Source: Hanleya hanleyi (taxonomy: Eukaryota > Mollusca > Polyplacophora > Lepidopleurida > Hanleyidae). From it: a stretch of DNA of 64,000 bases. The position numbers and the translations under genes are program-made. The notes beneath the pieces are model-generated. The model had not been told where the DNA came from. It made no database searches and saw nothing but the letters and a program-made list of their open reading frames with translations. The stretch lies in assembly GCA_036873755.1 (NCBI GenBank), contig JAVTVY010020563.1, positions 1-64,000 of the forward strand, read 5' to 3'. Shown piece by piece: positions 57,201 through 64,000 of the stretch (within the stretch, counting starts at the first letter, position 1; each line of letters opens with the position of its first letter).

Positions 57201-60200
57201 TGGAGTTAATGACCTTCTTGGTGAATATTATCGTGTAATAATATTTCGATGATTAGTTTTAGACCTCATTAAAAAACCTTGCGGCTATGCCTTTTTGATT
57301 GACGGTCTAAAACTAAACATTGAAAAATTATTACACGATAATATTCACTAAGGCGGTCATTAACTCCTAAATATGCTGTTTTCATTTGGTAGATGTAGCA
57401 ATATGAGAAAACTGTGGAAATGAAAACCTTTGTGGAGAGGGGTGGTGATGTTTGTTTATTTGTACATGTAACACCTGTACATGTTTATTCCAGAGAACAA
57501 CAGTTGTCAAATCTGATACAGCAGAAGAAATATTTGAAAGCCGTCACCTTGGCCATCACCTTAGAACAACCATTCCGAGTTCTGACCATCTTTAAAAGTA
57601 AGCTTAGTCTTGTCATAATCACTGGAAACAACCCATCCTTGATGTATAATTCTATCCTATCAGACAAAAACAAATTAACTACCTTCATTGCAACTTTCCA
57701 TCATGAGCAGTGGACTGAACCAATATCTCACCAAGGTCCATGGTGCATGTAAATATATGTAAATTGCGGGCTATGTTTGTCGGAGTAAATGTTTCACTTG
57801 TCTCCTGTTTATTTGTACAGAAATCCTGGAGTCGCCAGAGGAAAGGACTGAACTACAAACGTTGTTATCTCGACTAAGATCGGACCAAGTTGGTGAGATC
57901 ATCACTTTATCATTATAAGAAACATGTTAAGGAGGCCATTTAAATGTTGGGTTATTGTCGTTGTCAGTGTTGTCTGTCCGTCTGTCCATCAGCCTCATTA
58001 TCACAATATTCTTGAAGAATTATAGCCAGGCTTTCCAAAATCTTACAACATATGCAGCGAGCGATGAACCAGAAGCTTATCAAAGATGACCGACTTAAAC
58101 CTATTTTGTCAAGGTCAAATTATACAGTGAAAGATTCAATGCGGTTATTATCTATAAGGATTAGAGCTATCCTTACTACAGATGCTTATTACATCTGAGG
58201 AGTCTTAGGCTTTACTATTGAGCTATTTTGTCACTTTGTAGATTCTTTGTTGAGATTTGCTGCTCAATGGAACACGAATGGCAGACATTGTCATGTGACC
58301 CAGATGCTACTCTCCGTGCTGCTTCAAACTAATGCTCCAGAGGATCTGGCCAAACATCCAAACATCAGATCTACAATTGAGGGTCTTATACCTTATACAG
58401 GTAATTAAGTCATGTCAATGAACCTTTGGTCTAATGTCACCTTTCTGACTACCAGATTGTTGAAGTACTGAGACTAAATACATGTAGATATCTTAAGTTT
58501 TTACCCCTCGGTCATTTTGGCCTCGGGGTATTGTCGTTGCCATGTACGTACGTCCGAACATCCGTCCGTTACCGCATTTTAGGCAAAACCGCTTGAGATA
58601 CAACCACCAAACTTTCAACACTTATTTATCTTGTGCTAAGTCAAGTGGCTTTCCTCAGCCCATATTTTACGGAGTTCTGCCCCTTTACAGATATGTTAAT
58701 TTCTATTTCTGTCCTATATGCCTGAATGTAACCAACTATATCTGCAGAACTGTGTTCGGTATAGCTACTATATTTTGGAAACTTATTTATATTGTTGTAT
58801 TCTACAAGCCCACAAAGGATTACTCGCCTCGGCTTATGGAGTTATGCCCCTTTTGGATGTAATAATCTCCGATTTTGTTATCTGTAGTTGAATGTAGAAG
58901 TTATATCTGCAGATCTGTGTTCGGTACAGCTTATTCGCCTCGGTTCTTAGTTTACAGTAGTGCTAAGTCAGACGCCTATCGAAAGTGACTCCCCTCGGTC
59001 CATACTTTACTGAGTTATGCTCCTTTACTGATATATTAATTATGCCCCCCCTCTAACTAGAGGGGGGGCATATAGCGATCGCTTTGTCCGTCCGTCCGTC
59101 TGTCCGTCTGTCTGTCTGTCCGTCTGTCCGTCTGTCCGTCTGAATTTCTTGTCCGAGCAATATCTCGGTTAATATTTGATGGACAGGATTGAAACTTGCA
59201 TGGAATGTGGCTAGTGCCTCGTAGATGTGCAGCGTTGAGTTTTTTCCGAGTTCCGGTATAATTTTCAAGAGTTATGGCCCTTTTTCTGAAATCTCTGTGA
59301 ATGGGACTTGTCCGGGCTGGATCTTGGTTAATATTGTATGGACAAGTATGAAATTTGCATGATATGTGGTCAGTGCCCCACAGTTGTGCAGCGTAAAGTT
59401 TCTTCACGTTTCGCTTATATTTTCAAGAGTTATGGCCCTTTGTTCCTGAATTCTTCGTGAATTGGGACTTGTCCGGGCTGGATCTCGGTTAATATTGTAT
59501 GGACAATTATGAAATTTGCAGGATATGTTGTCAGTGCCCTGTAGTTGTGCAGCGTGAAGTTTCTCCGCGTTTCACATATATTTTCAAGAGTTATGGCCCT
59601 TTTTTCTTCAAATTTGTGTGAATTGGGACTTGTCCGGGCTGGATCTCGGTTAATATTGTATGGACAATTATGAAATTTGCAGGATATGTGGTCAGTGCCC
59701 TGTAGTTGTGCAGCGTGAAGTTTCTCCACATTTCGCGTATATTTTCAACAGTTATGGCCCTTTTTTCTTCAAATCTTTGAGACTTGGAGGGCTGGATCTC
59801 GGTTAATATTGTATGGACAAGTATGAAATTTGCATGATACATGTATGTGGTCAGTGACCCATAGTTGTGCAGCATGAAGTTTCTCTGCTTTCGGTTATAT
59901 TTTCAAGTGTTATGGCCCTTTGTTTATCAAAACTAAAGTGAATGGGATATATTCATTTGTCCAGGCTGGATCTCAGTCCATAACCGATTTGGACCAGAAA
60001 AATGGCTATATTATATGTTATCCTACATTCCAAAGCAGACAACATAGGTCCTGAAATTAAAGTATGAAGTTGCCCCAAAAAGAGTGAATTGGGTGCAAAA
60101 TTCAAAGTTCACTGATCGCTTCACAATTTCACCACAATATACTCCCAAGGAATGTAGGTCTCATAACCAGGTCACATTTTCGGATTTGGCGAAAGCCCTG

Positions 60201-61195
60201 GCGACCATCTTGCATCGAAACATCGTATTATCACTTGTTGGCTGATACTTGGAATATGTATTATGTGAGGCATGGCAAAAAAAGTGACAGAAACAGAATT
60301 TTTATAATTATCCAAATTAGGCCTCCACCAACCAATAAACAACAGAACAATGGCGGGGCAGTGTCGGATTAAAGCGGAAGGGGGGGCATACAATTGAGCA
60401 ATCTCTGATTGCTTCCTTCCTGTGTTTCTATTTCTGGCCTATATGCCTGAATGTAACCAACTATATCTGCAGAACTGTGTTCAGTATAGCTACTATATTT
60501 TGGAGACTTATTTATATTGTTGTATTCTACAAGCCAACAAATGATTACTCTCCTCGGCTTATGGAGTTATGCCCCTTTCGGATGTAATAATCTCCAATTT
60601 TTTTATTGTAGCTGAATGTACAAGTTGAATCTGCAGATCCATGTTCGGTACAGCTTATTCGTCTCGGTTCTTATTTTACAGAGTGCTAAGTCAGACGCCT
60701 ATCAAAAGTGGCTCCCCTCGACCCATATTTTACAGAGTTATGCCCCTTTACAGATATATAATTTTTCTATTTCTGTCCTATATGCCTGAATGTAACCAAC
60801 TACTGGTATATCTTGATCAGCCCACATAGAACTATCTCTTCCCCAATTCACACTACACATGGGTCTCAATCACTTGGGGAAAGCCGAGGGGTTCTTATTA
60901 TATCAATCTCATGTTATTATCTATCTGAATTTTTCCACTTGATTTACTTGATAAAATTGATCTTTTGAAATTCTTGATAATGAAAAACTTGAATAAAAGT
61001 TTTGTTTCATAAACTTTCGTTGGAATGCCCCGTATTCCTCAGAGTTGGGCTGGTCATGAAGCTATCGATAGCATTAAATCTACCTTGGCTTTTCTTTTCT
61101 CCAGAACGTCATTTCCAGAGACTTGGTCGTTTGAGTCAGCAGGCTCAGTTTGTGGAGTACACTTGGAAGAATATGAGAGCTGTAGCAGGAACCAG
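33228..61195 (+). CDS. TBL3: TBL3 / UTP13 gene, 21 internal exons, first and last exon(s) not seen
   Basis: Transducin beta-like 3, homologue of yeast Utp13, is a nucleolar tandem WD40-propeller protein of the UTP-B subcomplex of the U3 snoRNP / small-subunit processome, needed for early 18S rRNA cleavages. Exons: 33228-33279, 33547-33642, 34060-34107, 34309-34386, 35242-35390, 38780-38950, 39900-39975, 40428-40524, 41746-41945, 42778-42978, 43352-43458, 44381-44582, 44916-45005, 51421-51489, 53839-53909, 54785-54941, 55854-55912, 57494-57597, 57821-57892, 58242-58400, 61105-61195. All introns are GT-AG and all phases agree, giving 783 codons without a stop against about 800 residues in vertebrates. 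The first residues read FAVESKHGAFYTGG, close to the family N-terminus. The C-terminal Utp13 domain is complete except for the end. Repeat-rich introns stretch the gene to 28 kb. Confidence 0.95.
33547..33642 (+). CDS. TBL3: TBL3 exon b
   Basis: Acceptor tttgtag, donor gtatgg, phase 0 at both ends. Encodes the first propeller blade (FMLCGCGDKIQVLEVLSGK). Confidence 0.92.
34060..34107 (+). CDS. TBL3: TBL3 exon c
   Basis: Only 48 bp, phase 0 at both ends; acceptor tttgcag, donor gtatta. Encodes KEDEEITSFVLSPDNQ, the start of blade 2. Confidence 0.93.
34309..34386 (+). CDS. TBL3: TBL3 exon d
   Basis: Acceptor tatatag, donor gtaaag, phase 0. Encodes ILVLSTQTLVLRQWDW and TRSWK, the end of blade 2. 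Confidence 0.92.
34770..35095. repeat. Foldback repeat in a TBL3 intron
   Basis: AGACAAATATAAGGATAC with CTTGATAATTTGTCTTCTGT (about 34770-34845) is the complement of about 35022-35092 (ACAGAAGACAAATTATCAAG). A MITE-like hairpin of about 320 bp. Confidence 0.72.
35242..35390 (+). CDS. TBL3: TBL3 exon e
   Basis: Acceptor tatacag, donor gtgagc. Encodes a full WD repeat (LLATGSSDSTIKIWDIVRQY then LRGHTGVV). Ends after two bases of a codon. Confidence 0.95.
35395..36250. repeat. Dispersed repeat with CTGT/CCGT tract and TTGACCT words
   Basis: Begins near a GTCGTCGTCTGTCC tract (about 35505), followed by ATATAGCCAG and repeats of TGACCTTGACCTATTT. A related segment lies at 57945-58110 (ATTGTCGTTGTCAG, TTATAGCCAGG). 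No coding content. Confidence 0.55.
36468..36570 (+). repeat. tRNA-like SINE head
   Basis: GCCCGAGTGGTCTAGAGCGC resembles the A box/D arm of a class II (Leu/Ser) tRNA and GGGTTCGAGTCT its B box/T arm, about 60 bp apart. The anticodon stem and acceptor ends do not close as a cloverleaf, so it is a tRNA-derived SINE or pseudo-tRNA, not a working gene. Confidence 0.65.
36680..38612. mobile_element. Dispersed GGTCA-rich repeat, copy A
   Basis: Starts TATACGCCCGCCCAAAAGGC with a short internal hairpin (CGCCC/GGGCG-like) and a CCGT/CTGT tract. A series of ~100-bp units follows, each with GGTCAAGGTCAAAGGTCACT and CAGGAAATCATT. It ends CGGGCGTATATTGAAGCCCC and TTGGGCTCTTGTT. TATACGCCCG at the left and CGGGCGTATA at the right form inverted ends. 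Nearly the same element lies at 45065-47842. Confidence 0.82.
38780..38950 (+). CDS. TBL3: TBL3 exon f
   Basis: Acceptor tttctgcag, donor gtagga. Encodes VKFHPDMERLEVYTAAEDSK, a WD repeat (IRVWELRT) and the start of the next (HYSVITSLVFSLDGQ). Confidence 0.95.
38951..39899. other. TBL3 intron, nothing specific recognised
   Basis: AT-rich with no gene and no clear repeat ends. About 39490-39740 has unique, less AT-rich sequence. Confidence 0.4.
39900..39975 (+). CDS. TBL3: TBL3 exon g
   Basis: Acceptor tttacag, donor gtatgg. Encodes SGRDSIIAVWSIKSYELEKT, end of a blade. Ends in phase 0. Confidence 0.93.
40428..40524 (+). CDS. TBL3: TBL3 exon h
   Basis: Acceptor tatctag, donor gtaagt. Encodes VVESMFLLPEDEELAQIN and FCVTAGSKG, matching the family's VEAAVLLPEE segment. 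Confidence 0.93.
40525..41745. other. TBL3 intron, no gene recognised
   Basis: Mixed composition. The open frame at 41404-41754 runs into the exon only by chance. Confidence 0.4.
41746..41945 (+). CDS. TBL3: TBL3 exon i
   Basis: Acceptor ttctgcag, donor gtgata. Encodes GMLKVWDIQNAKCVHSQ and ITVVTYDHNILLF, joining the two propellers. Confidence 0.94.
41946..42777. other. TBL3 intron with poly-T tracts
   Basis: Two near copies of ACTTTATAAAGAGGGCTGT followed by T tracts (about 42097-42185) show a local ~60-bp duplication. No gene. Confidence 0.45.
42778..42978 (+). CDS. TBL3: TBL3 exon j
   Basis: Acceptor ttgacag, donor gtaaga, phase 0 at both ends. Encodes FAGYTEEVLDVQFLG, VKVFEVTTWDCQILHGHTDI; the last is a family landmark. 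Confidence 0.96.
43352..43458 (+). CDS. TBL3: TBL3 exon k
   Basis: Acceptor ttcgcag, donor gtaagc. Encodes DNTIRLWRLN and GYGHTHAVGTVTFS. Confidence 0.95.
43635..44330. repeat. Hairpin-headed repeat in a TBL3 intron
   Basis: CAGGTTTTCCCCCGGGTGTA (from 43640) pairs with TACACCCGGGGGAAAACCTG (43689-43708). A second CCGAGT...ACTCGGGGTGTATGG hairpin lies at about 44101-44130. Looks like a foldback element; no coding sequence. Confidence 0.65.
44381..44582 (+). CDS. TBL3: TBL3 exon l
   Basis: Acceptor attgaag, donor gtgagt. Encodes YSPSYIVSGSQDCTLKVWSL and HDKDINSVVVAPNGKLIASG, ending SQDRTAK. Confidence 0.95.
44916..45005 (+). CDS. TBL3: TBL3 exon m
   Basis: Acceptor tatccag, donor gtgagt, phase 0. 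Encodes VWDCSDLSLLGVMRGHKRGI and WCVQFSPVDQ. Confidence 0.96.
45065..47842. mobile_element. Dispersed GGTCA-rich repeat, copy B
   Basis: Same ends and units as 36680-38612. It is longer because a block (about 45115-45500) is repeated at about 46200-46620, starting with a second CCGTCTGTCCGTCCCCCGTG. It ends at 47842, where another repeat family begins. Confidence 0.82.
47843..48656. repeat. Dispersed repeat with ATATCTGCAGA units, truncated copy
   Basis: Two tandem units of about 320 bp (TTTCTATTTCTGTCCTATAT near 47847, 48187 and, third and partial, 48522; ACTATATCTGCAGAACTGTG). Ends AAGCCGAGGGG near 48650. A longer copy lies at 58503-60892. Confidence 0.75.
48843..51374. mobile_element. Tc1/mariner-like non-autonomous DNA transposon
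   Basis: A perfect 24-bp inverted repeat at 48843-48866 and 51351-51374. Its core is CGGTAAGTTCCCTAAGTATT and its outermost bases are TA on both sides, the duplication expected of Tc1/mariner insertion. Subterminal copies of ACTTAGGG occur near the right end (51279, 51341). The 2.5-kb interior has no frame above 70 codons and no transposase motif, so it is non-autonomous. Confidence 0.85.
51421..51489 (+). CDS. TBL3: TBL3 exon n
   Basis: Acceptor accctcag, donor gtaagt, phase 0. Encodes CLVTTSGDGTIKIWSLTDFT. It lies only 47 bp after the transposon end, so the branch point region abuts the insertion. Confidence 0.95.
51600..52640. repeat. Pair of related repeats with CACT microsatellites
   Basis: AACGTCACAGGACCTA with AAGTAGG occurs at about 51621 and 51990. 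A segment with AAAATCAAGGTTCTAATGTC, ATTTTGCCGAC and ACTCACTCACTC, then CCGGACAATTTGCA, occurs at about 51843-51960 and 52497-52625. Confidence 0.7.
52641..53250. other. TBL3 intron, nothing recognised
   Basis: AT-rich; the short minus-strand frame at 52822-53064 has no recognisable features. Confidence 0.4.
53262..53426. repeat. MITE-like perfect foldback
   Basis: GTGTGGGAAAGTTTATAA (about 53306) and TTATA-AACTTTCCCACAC (about 53358) are the inner stem, GCTAAATGGTTATTTTATGC and GCATAAAATATCTATTTAGC the outer. The loop is GGGCGCGGGCTTCGCCC-like. Confidence 0.85.
53462..53600 (-). mobile_element. 3' end fragment of a LINE related to 21096-25655
   Basis: TGAATAAATTCAATTCAATT followed by TATTGGCAC is the complement of the tail GTGCCAATAAAGAATTGAAT of the full LINE. 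Only the 3' end is present, inserted in the opposite orientation. Confidence 0.7.
53839..53909 (+). CDS. TBL3: TBL3 exon o
   Basis: Acceptor tttttcag, donor gtctgt. Encodes TFEGHDSSVLKVLFLSRGMQ, nearly identical in layout to the vertebrate segment. Confidence 0.95.
54060..54530. repeat. Hairpin-bearing repeat in a TBL3 intron
   Basis: GATAAACACCAGTTGG near 54449 pairs with CCAACTGGTGTTTATC near 54497, and GTCCAGCAGT with ACTGCTGGAC inside. TGATAAACACCAGGG near 54166 is a third copy of the arm. Confidence 0.68.
54785..54941 (+). CDS. TBL3: TBL3 exon p
   Basis: Acceptor tcttttag, donor gtgagt. Encodes the last two blades (SGSDGLMKLWTIKTNDCLKT, HEDKIWALAM, GGADSAIIIWK). Confidence 0.96.
55250..55440. 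repeat. Dispersed repeat also present at 33810-33925
   Basis: CCCATGGGGTTTCTGGG, GAATAGGACGCAAAC and TTATTCACTCACTCG match CCCATGGGGTTCTCGG, GAATAGGACCCAACG and ATTCACTCGCACAC in the first introns. Confidence 0.65.
55465..55650. repeat. 30-bp tandem repeat, six units
   Basis: Unit: GATTGAATCTAGTTCACCAC followed by ATTGCATGTG. Units alternate ATCTAG and ATGTAG. The unit is a multiple of three, so it keeps frames open and mimics a coding repeat, but it lies inside an intron. Confidence 0.9.
55854..55912 (+). CDS. TBL3: TBL3 exon q
   Basis: Acceptor tttgcag, donor gtgagt. Encodes NVTETELDDLRKTQEEFILQ, start of the Utp13 C-terminal domain. Confidence 0.92.
56542..56737. repeat. MITE-like foldback
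   Basis: GGGCTGTTCCATTTAAAAAG with GTATGGGAGGGG is the complement of CCCCTCCCATAC with ATTTTTAAATGGAACAGCCC at the other end. Confidence 0.85.
57195..57368. repeat. MITE-like foldback
   Basis: GTGAATATTATCGTGTAATA and TAGTTTTAGACC pair with GGTCTAAAACTA and TATTACACGATAATATTCAC... arms of about 70 bp around a ~25-bp loop; outermost GAGTTAATGACC / GGTCATTAACTC. Confidence 0.85.
57494..57597 (+). CDS. TBL3: TBL3 exon r
   Basis: Acceptor attccag, donor gtaagc. Encodes EQQLSNLIQQKKYLKAVTLA and PFRVLTIFK, the helical Utp13 domain. Confidence 0.94.
57821..57892 (+). CDS. TBL3: TBL3 exon s
   Basis: Acceptor gtacag, donor gtgaga. Encodes ILESPEERTELQTLLSRLRS. Confidence 0.93.
58242..58400 (+). CDS. 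TBL3: TBL3 exon t
   Basis: Acceptor tttgtag, donor gtaatt. Encodes LLRFAAQWNTNGRHCHVTQM and EGLIPYT, a family landmark. Confidence 0.95.
58503..60892. mobile_element. Dispersed repeat with ACCCCTCGG / CCGAGGGGT ends, split by a nested element
   Basis: Left end ACCCCTCGG with a local hairpin (CCTCGGGG) and an ACGTCCGAACATCCGTCCG tract. The interior has the ATATCTGCAGA units of 47843-48656, and the right end reads AAGCCGAGGGG. At 59040 the word ATATATTAAT is cut from its continuation TTCTATTTCTG (60424) by the nested repeat. Confidence 0.75.
59041..60424. mobile_element. Nested repeat with TATGCCCCCCC ends
   Basis: Starts TATGCCCCCCCTCTAACTAG with AGGGGGGGCATA closing an immediate hairpin. 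A CCGT/CTGT tract follows, then four or five ~170-bp units (TTTTCAAGAGTTATGGCCCT, TCGGTTAATATTGTATGGAC, TTGTGCAGCGTGAAGTTTCT), ending GGGGGGGCATA near 60390. The short piece to 60424 is of unclear origin. Confidence 0.78.
61105..61195 (+). CDS. TBL3: TBL3 exon u (last visible)
   Basis: Acceptor ctccag, donor gtaagc. Encodes ERHFQRLGRLSQQAQFVEYT and MRAVAGT, matching the family end. About 10-20 residues and the 3' UTR should follow beyond the minisatellite, outside the window. Confidence 0.93.
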
Positions 61196-61204
61196 GTAAG
61201 CAAA

Positions 61205-64000
61205 CTTAAATCAAAGTTCAAGGTCAGACACCTACGGTCACCTGTTAGATCTATGGTCAAGGTCAGACACCTGTTAGATCTACGGTCAAGGTCAGACACC
61301 TGTTGGATCTTCGGTCAAGGTCAGACACCTGTTAGATCTATGGTCAAGGTCAGACACCTGTTGGATCTTCGGTCAAGGTCAGACACCTGTTAGATCTATG
61401 GTCAAGGTCAGACACCTGTTAGATCTACAGTTAAGGTCAGACACCTGTTAGATCTACAGTCACGGTCAGACACCTGTTAGATCTATGGTCAAGGTCAGAC
61501 GCCTGTTAGATCTATGGTCAAGGTCAGACACCTGTTGGATCTATGGTCAAGGTCAGACATCTGTTAGATCTATGGTCAAGGTCAGACACCTGTTAGATCT
61601 ACGGTCAAGGTCAAACACCTTTTGAATCTTCGTGAAGGTCAGACACCTGTTACATCTTCGGTCAAGGTCAGACACCTGTTAGATCTGCGGTCAAGGTCAG
61701 ACACCTGTTAGATCTGCGGTCAAGGTCAGACACCTGTTACATCTATGATCAAGGTCAGACACCTGTTAGATCTATGGTCAAGGTCAGACACCTGTTAGAT
61801 CTATGGTTACGGTCAGACACCGTTTAAATCTACAGTCAAGGTCAGACACCTGTTAGATCTGCGGTCAAGGTCAGACATCTGTTAGATCTATGGTCAAGGT
61901 CAGACACCTGTTAGATCTATGGTCAAGGTCAGACACCTGTTAGGTCTATGGTCAAGGTCAGACATCTGTTAGATCTATGGTCAAGGTCAGACACCTGTTA
62001 GATCTATGGTCAAAGTCAGACACCGTTTAGATCTACGGTCAAGGTCAAACACCTTTTGGATCTTCGGTGAAGGTCAGACACCTGTTACATCTTCGGTGAA
62101 GGTCAGACACCTGTTAGATCTGCGGTCAAGGTCAGACATCTGTTAGATCTATGGTCAAGGTCAGACACCTGTTAGATCTATGGTCAAGGTCAGACACCTG
62201 TTAGATCTATGGTCAAGGTCAGACACCTGTTAGATCTATGGTCAAGGTCAGACACCTGTTGGATCTACGGTCAAGGTCAGACACCTGTTAGATCTACATA
62301 TGGTCAAGGTCAAACACCGTTTGGATCTTCGGTGAAGGTCAGACACCTGTTACATCTTCGGTCAAGGTCAGACACCTGTTAGATCTGCGGTCAAGGTCAG
62401 ACATCTGTTAGATCTATGGTCAAGGTCAGACACCTGTTAGATCTATGGTCAAGGTCAGACACCTGTTAGATCTGCGGTCAAGGTCAGACATCTGTTAGAT
62501 CTATGGTCAAGGTCAGACACCTGTTGGATCTACGGTCAAGGTCAGACACCTGTTAGATCTATGGTCAAGGTCAGACATCTGTTAGATCTATGGTCAAGGT
62601 CAGACACCTGTTAGATCTATGGTCAAGGTCAGACACCTGTTAGATCTATGGTCGAGGTCAGACACCTGTTGGATCTACGGTCAAGGTCAGACACCTGTTG
62701 GATCTACGGTCAAGGTCAGACACCTGTTAGATCTACATATGGTCAAGGTCAGATACCTGTTAGATCTATGGTCACGGTCAGACACCTGTTAGATCTATGG
62801 TCGAGGTCAGACACCTGTTGGATCTACGGTCAAGGTCAGACACCTGTTAGATCTACATATGGTCAAGGTCAAACACCTTTTGGATCTTCGGTGAAGGTCA
62901 GACACCTGTTACATCTTCGGTCAAGGTCAGACACCTGTTAGATCTCCGGTCAAGGTCAGACATCTGTTAGATCTATGGTCAAGGTCAGACACCTGTTGGA
63001 TCTACGGTCAAGGTCAGACACCTGTTAGATCTGTGGTCAAGGTCAGACATCTGTTAGATCTATGGTCAAGGTCAGACACCTGTTAGATCTATGGTCAAGG
63101 TCAGACACCTATTAGATCTATGGTCGAGGTCCGACACCTGTTGGATCTACGGTCAAGGTCAGACACCTGTTGGATCTACGGTCAAGGTCAGACACCTGTT
63201 AGATCTACATATGGTCAAGGTCAGACACCTGTTAGATTTACAGTCACGGTCAGACACCTGTTAAATCTTCTGTCAAGGTCAGACACCTGTTGGATCATCG
63301 GTCAAGGTCAGACACCTGTTGGATCTTCTGTCAAGGTCAGACACCTGTTGGATCATCAGTCAAGGTCAGACACCTGTTGGATCTTCAGTCAAGGTCAGAC
63401 ACCTGTTAGATCTGTGGTCAAGGTCAGACATCTGTTAGATCTATGATCAAGGTCAGACACCTGTTAGATCTATGGTCAAGGTCAGACACCTGTTAGATCT
63501 ATGGTCGAGGTCAGACACCTGTTGGATCTACGGTCAAGGTCAGACACCTGTTAGATCTACATATGGTCAAGGTCAGACACCTGTTAGATTTACAGTCACG
63601 GTCAGACACCTGTTAAATCTTCTGTCAAGGTCAGACACCTGTTGGATCATCGGTCAAGGTCAGACACCTGTTGGATCATCAGTCAAGGTCAGACACCTGT
63701 TGGATCTTCAGTCAAGGTCAGACACCTGTTGGATCATCGGTCAAGGTCAGACACCTGTTGGATCTTGTCAAGGTCAGACACCTGTTAGATCTGCGGTCAA
63801 GTTCAGACATCTGTTAGATCTATGGTCAAGGTCAGACACCTGTTAGATCTATGGTCAAGGTCAGACACCTGTTAGATCTATGGTCAAGGTCAGACACCTG
63901 TTAGATCTATGGTCAAGGTCAGACACCTGTTGGATCTATGGTCAAGGTCAGACACCTGTTAGATCTACATATGGTCAAGGTCAAACACCGTTTGGATCTT
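61205..64000. repeat. 29-bp minisatellite, about 95 copies, continuing past the window
   Basis: Unit: GGTCAAGGTCAGACACCTGT followed by TAGATCTAT, with variants TTGGATCTAC, TTGGATCTTC, TTAGATCTGC and ACATCTTCGG. Some units are combined into longer blocks: an insertion CATA before TGGTCAAGG marks one block type, and AAACACC(G/T)TTTGGATCTTC another. It lies in the intron after TBL3 exon u. Because 3 x 29 = 87, all frames stay open for long distances without coding meaning. Confidence 0.95.

Noticed and set aside
61025..63846. Long open frames inside the 29-bp array that read as repeated VRHLLDL/SDTCWI/GQGQTPVRS peptides
   Set aside because: A 29-bp unit without stops in any frame keeps all frames open; there is no start context, and the array lies in an intron.

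Overview
The window looks like animal nuclear DNA, most likely from a lophotrochozoan and plausibly a mollusc. That inference rests on an intron-rich conserved animal gene on the right, DNA-virus-like Polinton/adintovirus elements and an esterase-ORF1 LINE on the left, and many foldback repeats whose ends carry CCGT/CTGT tracts. Nothing seen is bacterial. No rRNA, functional tRNA or CRISPR was found.

Positions 1-10412: the right part of a young Polinton/Maverick (adintovirus-like) element. In order it holds a small tail-anchored protein, a PC4-like protein and its decayed tandem copy, a retrovirus-type integrase with chromodomain, a Thr-rich membrane protein, an FtsK/HerA-type packaging ATPase, a membrane-active minor virion protein, a Pro-rich protein, the penton-like minor capsid protein, a basic core-like protein, the double-jelly-roll major capsid protein and an adenain-like protease. 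Then come a hairpin array and a terminal repeat array. DNA polymerase B and the left terminus are not in the window. Several genes carry single-base frame breaks. Early genes share a TATA box with a YCATT start signal about 30 nt downstream.

Positions 10413-15640: a decayed older relative, into whose integrase chromodomain the young element appears to have inserted. A 2.5-kb block of it is tandemly duplicated. Positions 16361-26520: a third, mostly deleted element with terminal inverted repeats of about 1.4 kb. Its right arm is split by a nearly full-length LINE (21096-25655). Positions 26521-33227: unassigned sequence plus a composite inverted-repeat element with nested repeats.

Positions 33228-61195: 21 consecutive, phase-consistent coding exons of one plus-strand gene, recognised as TBL3/UTP13 (WD40 protein of the U3 snoRNP / small-subunit processome). 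Only the first exon(s) and a short 3' end are missing. Its introns hold a Tc1/mariner-like non-autonomous element, two copies of a repeat packed with GGTCA half-sites, a tRNA-like SINE head, several foldback elements and a 30-bp tandem repeat. Positions 61205-64000: a 29-bp minisatellite of roughly 95 copies that runs off the window.

The viral-type genes form a virion module (capsid, penton, protease, ATPase, minor proteins) plus an integration module (integrase). TBL3 is an unrelated host gene for ribosomal RNA processing whose introns have collected mobile DNA.
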